Shown here: in pieces, positions 14,329 through 23,289 of the stretch | Numbering within the stretch: the stretch's first letter is position 1 | Layout of the letters: the number at the start of each line of letters is the position of its first letter | Source of the DNA: an uncultured Phascolarctobacterium sp. | GTDB lineage: Bacteria; Bacillota; Negativicutes; Acidaminococcales; Acidaminococcaceae | Assembly (NCBI RefSeq): GCF_934190775.1 | Contig: NZ_CAKPTG010000002.1 | Span: 1 to 64,000, forward strand | Direction: 5' to 3' | DNA: 64,000 bases | Notes under the pieces: generated by a model | What the model was told of the DNA's origin: nothing | Database searches by the model: none | What the model saw: only the letters and a program-made list of their open reading frames with translations | Position numbers and translations under genes: made by a program

Positions 14329-15808
14329 TTTGGCTGATTTAGCTGTAACAACTTTTTTAGCAGAACAAATTAAGAATGTACGCATTGCTGTTATCGGTGA
14401 TGTGATGCTGGACAGATATTTCCATGGTGAGGTAAAACGCATTTCGCCGGAAGCACCTGTGCCGGTAACGCGTATTACAAAGATAAATTCCGTGCTGGGC
14501 GGTGCAGCCAACGTTGCTGCCAATCTGGCGCATTTGGAATGCCAGGTCTTTATGGGCGGTGTGACAGGTGATGACGAAAACCGTCTGCTGCTGGAAAAGC
14601 TGATGGATGATGCAGGCATCAATCATCAGGGATTGGTGAAAAGCAAGCGCCGCAAGACTATTACCAAGCTGCGTGTTTTGGGTGGCAATCAGCAGATGCT
14701 GCGACTTGATTTTGAAGAAACCGGCGATTTATTCCCTGAAGAAATCATTGAGCTGCGTCATTGGCTGGCAGGACTGCTTGACGAAGGCCTGGATGGTATT
14801 ATTGTTTCGGACTATGCCAAGGGTGTCTGCTCGGATGATTTTTGCCAATGGGTAATTGCTCAGGGCAAGGCCTATGATATACCGGTGCTGATTGATCCTA
14901 AGGGAGCAGACTGGTCCAAATATGATGGCTGTGATTTTATTACGCCTAATTTAAAGGAAATGTGTGAGGCTGCAGGCTGTCAGCGTGAAAACTCTGATGA
15001 AGCAGTTGTCAGCATGGCGCAGGCTGCGCGTGAAAAATTCCATATCAAAAATGTGGTTGTTACCCGCAGCGAGCGCGGCATGAGCCTGGTTAATGCTGAG
15101 CAGGTGCTGCATAGCCCTGCTACCGCCATTGAAGTGTTTGATGTTTCCGGTGCCGGTGATACGGTAGCGGCTACGCTTCTTGCCGGTGTTGCCGGCAAGC
15201 TTTCGCTGGCTGACGCTGTGTATATGGCGAACCGTGCTGCAGGCATTGTTGTGGCCAAGGTTGGCACTTATCCGGTGCACCGTGACGAGCTTTTGAAGGA
15301 CCTGCTGACGGAGGAACGCAAGCAGGGACGTGGCTATCGCACGCTGAGCTGGCAGGAGATTGCTTCGTTGGCTGCAACCTGGAGAGCCTGCGGCGAAAAG
15401 ATTGTGTTCACCAACGGCTGTTTCGATATTCTGCATGTAGGCCACGTAACGTATCTGGAGAAGGCGCGCAACCTCGGCAAGCATTTGATTGTCGGCCTGA
15501 ATACGGACGCTTCCGTGCGTCGCCTGAAGGGTGAGACAAGACCTTTGGTGCATGAGCTGGACCGTGCGCGTGTGCTGGCTGCATTGGCCTGTGTAGATGC
15601 GGTGGTGCTGTTCGACCAGGATACTCCGACTGAGCTGATTGAAAAAATTCGTCCCGACATTCTCGTCAAGGGTGGCGATTACAAGCCTGAAGAGGTCGCT
15701 GGTCGTGAATATGCCGGCGAGGTGCGCATTATAGAATTTGAAGATGGTTATTCCACAACCGGTGTGGTGGAAAAGATTGCCAAAATGGTTAAGGAGGGCA
15801 AATTATGA
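14318..15808 (+). CDS. hldE: bifunctional heptose-7-phosphate kinase / heptose-1-phosphate adenylyltransferase
   Basis: 496 residues from ATG 14318 (a GTG at 14306 is possible). The N-terminal ribokinase-type domain ('AVIGDVMLDRYFHGEVKRISPEAPVPV', 'DVSGAGDTVAATL' with the catalytic Asp near residue 275) phosphorylates C1. The C-terminal nucleotidyltransferase domain ('FTNGCFDILHVGHVTYLEKA', 'LIVGLNTDASVRRLKG', 'YSTTG') makes ADP-D-glycero-beta-D-manno-heptose. Both domains look complete, as in E. coli HldE. The start overlaps the gmhA stop by 11 bases and the end overlaps hldD by 4. Confidence 0.96.
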   Translation: MVNNLADLAVTTFLAEQIKNVRIAVIGDVMLDRYFHGEVKRISPEAPVPVTRITKINSVLGGAANVAANLAHLECQVFMGGVTGDDENRLLLEKLMDDAGINHQGLVKSKRRKTITKLRVLGGNQQMLRLDFEETGDLFPEEIIELRHWLAGLLDEGLDGIIVSDYAKGVCSDDFCQWVIAQGKAYDIPVLIDPKGADWSKYDGCDFITPNLKEMCEAAGCQRENSDEAVVSMAQAAREKFHIKNVVVTRSERGMSLVNAEQVLHSPATAIEVFDVSGAGDTVAATLLAGVAGKLSLADAVYMANRAAGIVVAKVGTYPVHRDELLKDLLTEERKQGRGYRTLSWQEIASLAATWRACGEKIVFTNGCFDILHVGHVTYLEKARNLGKHLIVGLNTDASVRRLKGETRPLVHELDRARVLAALACVDAVVLFDQDTPTELIEKIRPDILVKGGDYKPEEVAGREYAGEVRIIEFEDGYSTTGVVEKIAKMVKEGKL

Positions 15809-16779
15809 TTATCGTAACTGGTGGTGCCGGTTTTATCGGCAGTAATATTGTTAAAGGCTTAAATGACCGCGGTATTGATGACATTCTTGTTGTCGATAAC
15901 CTGACCAACATGGTTAAATTCAAAAATATCCAGGGCCTGAAGGTTAAGGATTATATGGATAAGTATGCTTTCATGGATGCTTTGAAGGCTGGCAAATTTA
16001 ACCATGAGAAAATCGACGTTATCTTCCATGAGGGCGCTTGCTCCGATACAATGGAATATAACGGCAAATACATGATGGAAAATAACTTTGAGTATACTAA
16101 AAACGTGCTGCATTTCTGCCTCGACAGAAAGATTCAGATGATGTATGCTTCCTCCGCTTCCACCTATGGCAGCGGTGCACATGGCTTCCGTGAAGAGCCT
16201 GCATGTGAGGAAGCGCTGAACGTTTATGCTTTCTCCAAGCTGTTCTTCGACAACTATCTGCGCCGTCTGCTGCCGCAGGCACAAAGCCAGGTAGTAGGCC
16301 TGCGTTATTTCAACGTATACGGTCCGCAGGAGAACCATAAGGGCAAGATGGCTTCTATGATTTACCAAATGTACAACCAATGGAAGGCTGAGCACAAGGT
16401 ACGTCTGTTTGGCGAATACGCTGGCTATGGCCCGGGCGAGCATACTCGTGACTTTGTATATGTAAAGGACGTTGTTAAGGTAAACTTCTATTTCTGGGAT
16501 CATCCGGAAATCAGCGGTATTTTCAACTGCGGTACCGGCCATGCGCATCAGTTCAATACTCTGGCTAAGGCTGTGTTGAACCATTTTGGCAGCGGCGAGC
16601 TGGAATATGTACCGTTCCCTGAAGTACTGAAGGGTAAATACCAGAGCTTTACTGAAGCAGATGACACCAACCTTTTGGCAGCAGGCTATGACGGAGGCTT
16701 TACTCCGATTGAAGAGGCTGCCGAGGAATATTGCCAGCTGCTTGACAAGACCGGCGGTTACTACGTTTATGAAGGCTAA
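15805..16779 (+). CDS. hldD: ADP-L-glycero-D-manno-heptose-6-epimerase
   Basis: 324 residues, extended short-chain dehydrogenase. The NADP-binding motif 'MIIVTGGAGFIGSNIVKGL' is at the very N-terminus; 'YASSASTYGSG' and 'YAFSKLFFDNYLR' supply the Ser and Tyr-x3-Lys-like catalytic set; 'GLRYFNVYGPQE' and 'GPGEHTRDFVYVKD' are family signatures. It inverts C6'' of the ADP-heptose, the last step before heptosyl transfer. Starts within the hldE stop (ATGA) and overlaps gmhB. Confidence 0.96.
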   Translation: MIIVTGGAGFIGSNIVKGLNDRGIDDILVVDNLTNMVKFKNIQGLKVKDYMDKYAFMDALKAGKFNHEKIDVIFHEGACSDTMEYNGKYMMENNFEYTKNVLHFCLDRKIQMMYASSASTYGSGAHGFREEPACEEALNVYAFSKLFFDNYLRRLLPQAQSQVVGLRYFNVYGPQENHKGKMASMIYQMYNQWKAEHKVRLFGEYAGYGPGEHTRDFVYVKDVVKVNFYFWDHPEISGIFNCGTGHAHQFNTLAKAVLNHFGSGELEYVPFPEVLKGKYQSFTEADDTNLLAAGYDGGFTPIEEAAEEYCQLLDKTGGYYVYEG

Positions 16780-17275
16780 GGCGGTATTTTTCGATAGGGA
16801 CGGCGTACTCAATGTTGATGTAGCCTATCTCTACAAAATTGAGGACCTGCGCTGGATTGATGGTGCCCGCGAGGCTGTGGCGTATCTGACGCAGCTTGGC
16901 TATAAAATTTTTATTGTAACGAACCAGAGCGGCATTGCGCGTGGTTATTATACTGTAGAGCAGATGGATGAGCTGCACGAGTATATGCAGCGTGAAATTG
17001 CTGCGGCAGGCGGTAAAATAGAGAAAATCTACTACTGCCCGCATCATCCCGAGGGTAGCGTGCCGGAATATACCGGGGTGTGCGATTGTCGCAAGCCCAA
17101 ACCGGGCATGCTGCTGCAGGCGTTGGCTGAATATGCAATCGACAAGGAGCAGAGCTTCCTCGTCGGTGACAGCAAGCGCGATGTGGAGGCAGCGGAGGCT
17201 GCCGGTGTCAAAGGCTATCTTTACACGGGCGGTAATCTGCTGGATTTCGTAAAAAATATTGTAAGCGAGAGATGA
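16769..17275 (+). CDS. gmhB: D-glycero-beta-D-manno-heptose-1,7-bisphosphate 7-phosphatase
   Basis: 168 residues, HAD-superfamily histidinol-phosphatase-like enzyme. 'AVFFDRDGVLNVD' holds the nucleophile Asp and acid Asp; 'FIVTNQSGIARGYY' is motif II; a Cys/His zinc-loop 'YYCPHHPEGSV...CDCRKPKPGML' is characteristic of GmhB; 'SFLVGDSKRDVEAAEAAG' is motif IV. Start ATG 16769 lies inside the end of hldD. It removes the C7 phosphate between the two HldE reactions, completing the pathway in this operon. Confidence 0.94.
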   Translation: MKAKAVFFDRDGVLNVDVAYLYKIEDLRWIDGAREAVAYLTQLGYKIFIVTNQSGIARGYYTVEQMDELHEYMQREIAAAGGKIEKIYYCPHHPEGSVPEYTGVCDCRKPKPGMLLQALAEYAIDKEQSFLVGDSKRDVEAAEAAGVKGYLYTGGNLLDFVKNIVSER

Positions 17276-17277
17276 TA

Positions 17278-18321
17278 ATGGAGTATCAGAACATCCTGTT
17301 AATCAAAATGAGTTCGTTGGGTGATATCCTGCATACGCTGCCCTTTGCGGCGGCGTTGCGCAAGCGTTATCCCCAGGCCAAAATCACCTGGCTGGTGCAT
17401 CCGCAGTTTGCCGGCTTTGTACCGGACCCGCCGGTGATTGACGAGGTGCTTTATTTTGATAAGGTAAAATTTAATAAGCTGGGCTTCAGTGATAAGCTGA
17501 AATATTTTCGCGAAATGCGCGCACTGCTGCATAGCAAGCATTTTGACCTGGTGATAGATATGCAGGGCCTTTTCAAAAGTGCGGTAATGGCTGCTATCAG
17601 CGGCTGCAGTAACCGCATCGGTTATTGCGAAATGCGCGAGGGCAGCGGCTTTATCAGCAAGGCGATTGGTGGCAGTCATAGCAAGGATCACGTTATCGAG
17701 CGTTATCTGGATGTGGCGCGTTATCTTGGCGCGAAGGTTGATTCGTTGGATGATGTGGAATTCCCGATGCCGGATTTAAGCAAGGAAACAGCTTCGGTGC
17801 AGCATAAGCTGCAGGAGGCCGGCTGGCAGGGCGGCGATTATGTTGTGATTGTTCCCGGTGCACGCTGGTGGACGAAGGAATGGCCGGTCGAGCATTATAT
17901 CGAGCTGGCGAAAAAGCTTACGGCAGATGGTACTGCTGTAGTGCTGGCAGGCGGTCCGGATGATGCAGTCAAGGGGCAGAGGATTGCCGAAGGCGCAGCA
18001 AGCTCGCTGGTTATCGACTTGACGGGACAGACGAGCCTGCGTGAGCTGGCGGCGCTGATAAAGGGCTGCAGCTTCTATATCAGTGCGGATACCGGCCCGC
18101 TGCATTTTGCAGCGGCTTTGAAAAAGCCTCTTGTGGCAATGTACGGCCCGACGAAGGCTGACCGCACAGGCCCATATGGCAGTAAAAATTCCACGGTACT
18201 GCTTTCACCGGCTAAGTGTGCAGGCTGCTTGAAGAAAAAATGTGATAACTGGCATTGTATGCATGATATAACGCCGGAAATGGTTTATAAAATTTATCAG
18301 GAAAAGGTGGCAGAGGGCTGA
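17278..18321 (+). CDS. waaC: LPS heptosyltransferase I (GT9 family)
   Basis: 347 residues from ATG 17278; ATG 17272 is an alternative, but GCGAGAG is better spaced for 17278. A glycosyltransferase family 9 protein: 'ILLIKMSSLGDILHTLPFAAALRKRYP' at the N-terminus, 'VIDMQGLFKSA', 'GARWWTKEWPVEHYIELAKKL' and 'ISADTGPLHFAAALKKPLVAMYGPT' with the ADP-heptose-binding residues. The extra 'CAGCLKKKCDNWHC' tail is Cys-rich and returns in the next gene. It adds the first heptose to the Kdo of the inner core; WaaC versus another GT9 role is inferred from operon order. Confidence 0.88.
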   Translation: MEYQNILLIKMSSLGDILHTLPFAAALRKRYPQAKITWLVHPQFAGFVPDPPVIDEVLYFDKVKFNKLGFSDKLKYFREMRALLHSKHFDLVIDMQGLFKSAVMAAISGCSNRIGYCEMREGSGFISKAIGGSHSKDHVIERYLDVARYLGAKVDSLDDVEFPMPDLSKETASVQHKLQEAGWQGGDYVVIVPGARWWTKEWPVEHYIELAKKLTADGTAVVLAGGPDDAVKGQRIAEGAASSLVIDLTGQTSLRELAALIKGCSFYISADTGPLHFAAALKKPLVAMYGPTKADRTGPYGSKNSTVLLSPAKCAGCLKKKCDNWHCMHDITPEMVYKIYQEKVAEG

Positions 18322-19367
18322 TGGCACAAGCTGTAGAATTAAATGGCAAAAAAATATTAGTAACATTTTTGATGCATCTGGGAGACCTGACGCTGACCAC
18401 GCCCTTTATCCATGCGCTGCGTAAGGCAGCACCGGATGCGCACATTACCTTTCTGGCGGATGAGAAGCTGAAGGATGTAGTGCTGCACAATCCGTATCTG
18501 GATGAGGTTATTACGATTGACAAGAAGGGTAAGGACAACAGCCTGCTGGCGCTGATGGCCTGTGCCCGCCGTCTGAGCAAGATGGACTTTGATGTGCTGA
18601 TTAACCTGCATCCGAATGAGCGTTGCAGCTTTATTGATGCTTTTACCAAAGTGAAATTGCGTTGCGGTACAACACACACGCTGTTCAAGCCGCTTTGGGA
18701 TGTGTTTACACCGCTCAATCGTAAAATCCATGCGGCAGATATGTATCTTGATGTGCTGACGCAGCTTGGCGTACAAAAGCTGGAGCATAATGGTCTGGAG
18801 ATTTTCCCGAGCGAAGAATATCAGCAGCATGCAGAAGAATTCTGGCGCGAGCACGGCGTATTTGCTACCGATAAGCTGGTAGGCTTTAATATCGGCAGTG
18901 CTGTTGTTACCAAGCGCTGGGCGCCGGAGCGCTTTGCCAAGGTAGCAGATATTCTTGCGGAAAAGGGCTATAAGCCTGTATTCTTTGGCGGTACGATGGA
19001 CGAAGAAATGGTGCAGGAGGCAGTCAGCTTTATGAAGACGACACCTGTTGTAGCAACCGGCAGCTTCCGTATTGGCGAGCTGGCAGCGGCAATGCGTCGC
19101 TGCAGCCTGATTATTACCAACGACAGCGGCCCGATGCACGTAGCAATCAGCCAGAAGGTGCCTATCGTAGCGATGTACGGTCCGTCAAGCCCGAAGCTGT
19201 ACGGTCCTTATACCAAGGATGCAACTATTGTGACAGCGTTGCCGCCCTGTCCTGGTTGTGCAGGTGGCATGAAGCATAAGTGTGATGATATGCAATGCAT
19301 GACACGTCTGACGGTAGAGCAGGTTGTGCAGGCCGCTGAGCAGATGCTGCAGCAAAAGGAGAAATAA
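18321..19367 (+). CDS. waaF: LPS heptosyltransferase II (GT9 family)
   Basis: 348 residues, a GT9 paralog of the preceding gene. 'KILVTFLMHLGDLTLTTPFIHALRKAAP', 'FDVLINLHPNERCS', 'VGFNIGSAVVTKRWAPERFAKVADIL', 'LIITNDSGPMHVAISQKVPIVAMYGPSSP' and a Cys-rich end 'PCPGCAGGMKHKCDDMQC'. Its start overlaps the waaC stop (TGATG). Expected to add the second heptose; the numbering I/II is by position only and could be reversed. Confidence 0.85.
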   Translation: MAQAVELNGKKILVTFLMHLGDLTLTTPFIHALRKAAPDAHITFLADEKLKDVVLHNPYLDEVITIDKKGKDNSLLALMACARRLSKMDFDVLINLHPNERCSFIDAFTKVKLRCGTTHTLFKPLWDVFTPLNRKIHAADMYLDVLTQLGVQKLEHNGLEIFPSEEYQQHAEEFWREHGVFATDKLVGFNIGSAVVTKRWAPERFAKVADILAEKGYKPVFFGGTMDEEMVQEAVSFMKTTPVVATGSFRIGELAAAMRRCSLIITNDSGPMHVAISQKVPIVAMYGPSSPKLYGPYTKDATIVTALPPCPGCAGGMKHKCDDMQCMTRLTVEQVVQAAEQMLQQKEK

Positions 19368-19369
19368 TT

Positions 19370-20014
19370 TTGAGTAAGCAAAGCATTATTACCGGAGAGG
19401 TTTTATTGCTGTGTGAAAGAGTGGAGATGGCGCAGTTTATGCACGCTTATCTCCGGCATTTATTTAAGCAGGGTATCAGCTTGCCTAACATGCAGATTGT
19501 AAATTATCAGAGTATCGATAAGTTAGACTTGCTGACTAAACGCCTTATACAGCTGGAAGGCAGAGAAATAGTGCAAAAAGCAGTATTCTTTGCCGACGCG
19601 GCTGATGAGCGCGAACGCCGAATGCAGAAATTTTTTGCGGTGCGTGACAATACTTTCTTTAAAGGAGTGGAGTATTGCACGCACTTTTTCTTTCCCGGCA
19701 AAAAAGCTACTAAACGTTGGCAAAAGGGTTATCTTGAGGATATGCTGCTGCAGTCGCTGCGGCGGGAAAGCTCGGAGTGCAGTGATTATTATAATCTGTA
19801 TAATATGAGCGCGGAGTATCTGCAGTCAGTAAATTGCTGCCGCGGGCGTGAGAACAGATTAGTGAATTATAGCAGGCATTTACTGTACACATATCTGGCA
19901 GGAACAGACAGGTATGTGGGCATGCGCTTGGGCGAGGCTGCCCTGGCAGGAGCCTTTGATTTGGAGCATCCGTGTTATGCAAGTCTTAAGGAATGCTTGC
20001 AAGGCTTAAACTAG
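19370..20014 (+). CDS. uncharacterised protein at end of LPS operon
   Basis: 214 residues from a TTG start, two bases after waaF and preceded by AAAGGAG. The middle part ('KAVFFADAADERERRMQKFF', then 'HFFFPGK' and 'KGYLEDMLLQSL', then 'YYNLYNMSAEYL') recalls DUF3226/TOPRIM-like proteins, in which an acidic 'DAD' strand is followed by 'GMLEDLLL', but the resemblance is weak. Cytoplasmic, with no signal peptide or membrane segment. The position suggests co-expression with core heptose transfer. No function can be given. Confidence 0.65.
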   Translation: MSKQSIITGEVLLLCERVEMAQFMHAYLRHLFKQGISLPNMQIVNYQSIDKLDLLTKRLIQLEGREIVQKAVFFADAADERERRMQKFFAVRDNTFFKGVEYCTHFFFPGKKATKRWQKGYLEDMLLQSLRRESSECSDYYNLYNMSAEYLQSVNCCRGRENRLVNYSRHLLYTYLAGTDRYVGMRLGEAALAGAFDLEHPCYASLKECLQGLN

Positions 20015-20095
20015 AGTAGGTTATCAAAATTACTTAATTGATTTATTATATCGTGCTAAAGTGTTAGCTTTACAGGCCATCGTCCTTTCTGAATT

Positions 20096-20124
20096 TTGGA
20101 AAAGCAAATAAATATGTTATAATT
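20096..20124 (+). promoter_or_regulatory. promoter of symporter gene
   Basis: TTGGAA (20096-20101), 17 bases, TATAAT (20119-20124) with an extended TG; the gene has AAAGGGGGAG in front of its ATG. Confidence 0.78.
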
Positions 20125-20157
20125 AACAAACAAACTAAAAAAGGGGGAGCAACATTT

Positions 20158-21561
20158 ATGTTCGGAGAAATTATTGGAGCAATCAGCAATTTTATGTATA
20201 GTTATTTGCTGATCATCATGCTCATCGGTGTAGGCCTGTACTACACTCTGCGTACTCGTCTGGTGCAGGCGCGTATGTTTAAGGAAACTATTCGTGTTAT
20301 TTTGGAGAAGCCTGTTGAATCCGGTGCGGTATCATCCTTCCAGGCTTTGATGGTATCTACTGCGTCCCGTGTAGGTACCGGTAATATTATCGGCATTTCC
20401 ACAGCTATCTGCCTCGGCGGTTATGGTGCTGTGTTCTGGATGTGGGTTATTGCTGTTGTCGGCGGCGCTTCTGCTTTTATTGAAAGCACCCTGGCACAGA
20501 TTTACAAGAAACGTGGTCCGCACGGCAGCTACGGCGGCCCGGCTTATTACATCGAAGCTGCTTTGGGCAGCCGCGGTCTGGCAGTGCTCTTTGCTGTGGC
20601 CCTGATTGTAACCTATGGCTGCGGATTTAACATGCTGTGCTCCTATAATCTGCAATCCACCTTTGCTGCTCTGAGCTTCTATAATCCGGATACAACTCCC
20701 TGGATTATCGGCGCTGTAGAGGCTGTGCTCGTTGGCTATTGCCTGCTGGGCGGCGGCAAGCGTGTTATCAAAGCAACCTCTACTCTGGTTCCTTTGATGG
20801 GCGTTATCTACATTTCTGTAGCATTTATCCTTACTATTATGCATATCAACCTGGTTCCTGGCGTTGTAGGCAGAATTTTTGCTGAAGCATTTGATTTCAC
20901 TGCAATTTTCGGTGGCTTTGCCGGCAGCTGCATGATGTTCGGTATCAAGCGCGGTCTGTACAGCAACGAAGCAGGTGTTGGTTCTGCGCCGAACGCTGCT
21001 GCTGCTGCTGACGTTTCTCACCCGGTTAAGCAAGGCCTGGTACAGATGCTGTCCGTGTTTATTGATACCCTGCTGATCTGCACCGCTACCGCTTTCATGT
21101 GCCTGAGCTCCGGCATCGAGCCGACTAAAGAGCTTGCCGGTGCGCCTTATGTACAGGCAGCTTTGGCAGCAAGCATGGGCGATTATGCTAAGCTGTTTAT
21201 CACTGTATCCATGGTACTGTTTGCCTTCACTACGCTGCTGGGCAACCTGTATTATGTAGATAATGCTTTTGCTTATGTTCTGAAGCATGTTCCGGGCAAA
21301 ACCTTTACCCTGTGCTACCGCATTCTGGCTTGCGTACTGATTTTCATCGGTGCAGGCTCCAGCATGGGTACTATGTGGGATCTGGCGGATGTTACCATGG
21401 GCTTCATGGCAATTATCAACTTGCCGGTTATCTGCATTCTGGGCGGTCCTGCTCTGCGTGCGCTTGATGATTACACCGAGCAGCGCAATGCCGGTAAGAA
21501 TCCTGAGTTTAAGGCCAGCAAGATCGGTCTGACTCAAAAGCTGGACTACTGGCAGGATTAA
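20158..21561 (+). CDS. sodium:alanine/glycine symporter (AGCS family)
   Basis: 467 residues with about ten hydrophobic segments. The AGCS family signature 'SRVGTGNIIGISTAICLGGYG' is near residue 77, with 'ESTLAQIYK', 'GPAYYIEAALG', 'SNEAGVGSAPNAAAAA' near residue 280 and 'CTATAFMCLSSG'. These carriers import alanine or glycine with Na+. The length equals that of characterised AgcS/AlsT proteins. Single gene with its own promoter and terminator. Confidence 0.94.
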   Translation: MFGEIIGAISNFMYSYLLIIMLIGVGLYYTLRTRLVQARMFKETIRVILEKPVESGAVSSFQALMVSTASRVGTGNIIGISTAICLGGYGAVFWMWVIAVVGGASAFIESTLAQIYKKRGPHGSYGGPAYYIEAALGSRGLAVLFAVALIVTYGCGFNMLCSYNLQSTFAALSFYNPDTTPWIIGAVEAVLVGYCLLGGGKRVIKATSTLVPLMGVIYISVAFILTIMHINLVPGVVGRIFAEAFDFTAIFGGFAGSCMMFGIKRGLYSNEAGVGSAPNAAAAADVSHPVKQGLVQMLSVFIDTLLICTATAFMCLSSGIEPTKELAGAPYVQAALAASMGDYAKLFITVSMVLFAFTTLLGNLYYVDNAFAYVLKHVPGKTFTLCYRILACVLIFIGAGSSMGTMWDLADVTMGFMAIINLPVICILGGPALRALDDYTEQRNAGKNPEFKASKIGLTQKLDYWQD

Positions 21562-21574
21562 TATTTGTTTCTTG

Positions 21575-21609
21575 GAGCTGTTACGAGATTTCGTAGCAGC
21601 TCTTTTTTG
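21575..21609 (+). terminator. symporter terminator
   Basis: GAGCTGTTACGA / TCGTAGCAGCTC hairpin with a GATT loop and TTTTTT. Confidence 0.9.
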
Positions 21610-21660
21610 CTTGTAAAGTTAATTTGCTTATCGGTGACAGAGAAGTGGGACGTAAATATA

Positions 21661-21709
21661 AAAACTTCGGTGAAAACAACATCGCGATGCTATTTTCACC
21701 GAAGCTTTT
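21661..21709. repeat. hairpin repeat flanking DUF4143 ATPase gene (downstream copy)
   Basis: AAAACTTCGGTGAAAACA pairs with TaTTTTCACCGAAGcTTTT around ATCGCGAT, itself a palindrome. A near-identical copy at 23033-23081 lies on the other side of the ATPase gene. Its A/T-tracts let it act as a bidirectional terminator. Confidence 0.8.
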
Positions 21710-21713
21710 GCGC

Positions 21714-22964
21714 TTAAATCAGATATACAGGGATATAGTAGGTTTGCTCATTTATAGGTCTTATCTTATCGCAAGAATCAATAACTAAGCCAGTAGTAAT
21801 GTTAAGATGATACTTATCAAGAACGCTAAAGTTTTTTGTTGCTTTTTTAGGTGCTACACCCTGCTTTATTTCAATAGGACAGATGTTAGAACCATCAACA
21901 TATAATAAATCAAATTCTTTTTGGTCAGTATCCCGATAATAGAACAGGAAATCCTTAGGTGTTTTACCATGAGCGTAAAAGTTTTTGACGAGTTCGCTGA
22001 CAATATATGTTTCGTAAAATGCACCGCTCATAGCGCATTTCTCCAACATTTCCGCATCAGGCCATTTGCAGAGATAAGCGCAGAGACCAGTATCCAAAAA
22101 ATACATTTTAGGTGCTTTAATAATGCGGTTAGAAATGTTAGCCATATATGGTTGTAGCAGGTAAATAATACCAGAGGTTTCTAAAATGGAAATCCATTTT
22201 TTGCATGTTCTTACGTCTATGCCGACATTGCGGGCAATTTCGTCATAATGCAGCTCTTGCGCAGTTCTTAAAGCGACAATAGAAATAAAGTTTCTGAACT
22301 GCATTTCACTGGAAGCAGCAATAAGCTTACGGACATCTTTTTCGATATATGTATCGACATATGCTTTGAAATAAATATCTCGTTTGGAGATGCCGGTAAA
22401 AATATCTGGCATGCCGCCATTGAAAATGTCTTGATAAATTTCTCGCCTGGTTCTATAAGAAATTTTTTTGCTGCGTTCTAATGCTATTAATTTTTGGATA
22501 TCAGCAGAAAACAAGTTATTAGGATATGCATATTTTTCTGCTTGGGAAAGGGAAAGCATTTCGATTACTCCACATCTGCCTGCAAGGGAATCGCTGATAC
22601 CTTCTTGTAGCTCAAAACGGTTAGAGCCAGTCAAAATATACATAATTTGTCTTTTTTCGTTGTTACGCAGCCAGACCAAACGCTGCTCATCTATTTTTAT
22701 TTTTATTTCATCCAGCAGATTAGGTGCTTTTTGAATTTCATCAATAATTACGGGCCAGCCATATTGTTCAAGAAACAAGCGTGGATTATTAATAGCTAGG
22801 GCGCGGTCATCTGCGTCATCAAGAGTGACCATAGGAATTTTATCACCGAATAGCATATTAATTGTTGTTGATTTGCCGACCTGGCGAGGGCCATAGATTA
22901 CTATGCAGGGGAAAGATGCTGCTGCATCGAGGATGGTTTGCTCAACATAGCGTTTGATATACAT
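21714..22964 (-). CDS. AAA_14 / DUF4143 ATPase
   Basis: 416 residues. N-terminal P-loop 'CIVIYGPRQVGKSTTINML' (residues 21-39), Walker B 'WPVIIDEIQKAPNLLDEIK', sensor 'YILTGSNRFEL', then a winged-helix-like segment and a C-terminal DUF4143 region with a nuclease-like 'KEFDLLYVDGSNICPIEIKQG' motif (acidic...E-x-K). This is a very common, poorly understood prokaryotic ATPase family, often mobile or redundant within genomes. A second, distant member is at 51335-52609. The gene is bracketed by two copies of one long hairpin, hinting that the gene plus hairpins moved as a unit. Confidence 0.9.
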   Translation of the reverse strand: MYIKRYVEQTILDAAASFPCIVIYGPRQVGKSTTINMLFGDKIPMVTLDDADDRALAINNPRLFLEQYGWPVIIDEIQKAPNLLDEIKIKIDEQRLVWLRNNEKRQIMYILTGSNRFELQEGISDSLAGRCGVIEMLSLSQAEKYAYPNNLFSADIQKLIALERSKKISYRTRREIYQDIFNGGMPDIFTGISKRDIYFKAYVDTYIEKDVRKLIAASSEMQFRNFISIVALRTAQELHYDEIARNVGIDVRTCKKWISILETSGIIYLLQPYMANISNRIIKAPKMYFLDTGLCAYLCKWPDAEMLEKCAMSGAFYETYIVSELVKNFYAHGKTPKDFLFYYRDTDQKEFDLLYVDGSNICPIEIKQGVAPKKATKNFSVLDKYHLNITTGLVIDSCDKIRPINEQTYYIPVYLI

Positions 22965-23032
22965 GACAGAGCCTCCTTTAGAAATATATAGAACGATAGT
23001 AGTTTATCATTGTTGTAAGCTCATTATATAAC

Positions 23033-23081
23033 AAAACTTCGGTGAAAACAACATCGCGATGCTGTTTTCACCGAAGTTTTA
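23033..23081. repeat. hairpin repeat flanking DUF4143 ATPase gene (upstream copy)
   Basis: Perfect inverted repeat AAAACTTCGGTGAAAACA ... TGTTTTCACCGAAGTTTT with an ATCGCGAT core. The only differences from the copy at 21661 are in the right arm. Confidence 0.8.
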
Positions 23082-23112
23082 TTGTCAGGTGCGTGCTATG
23101 GTGTTTTTGCCA

Positions 23113-23226
23113 TATCACTTATCGTATACTATTTTCACAAGGTTCTTTGAAAAGTAAATAGCACAAAACATATTTAGTGAACTACTATTTTTGCCCTAGC
23201 CTGCTTGTTATAATGAATGCAAGAAG
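23113..23226 (+). repeat. duplicated leader/promoter repeat, copy 1
   Basis: About 115 bases running from CATATCACTTATCG to AATGCAAGAAG. It includes ATATTTAGTGAACTAC and an extended -10 (TGTTATAAT). Almost identical to 26467-26591 and recognisable, though diverged, at 28050-28165 and in part at 29523-29575. Each copy stands upstream of an unknown gene. Confidence 0.8.
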
Positions 23227-23289
23227 TAAGACAAATACTGAGTTGTTGGTAGAAGTTTTATATGTATGAGATAAGAGAGGGTGCAAAAC

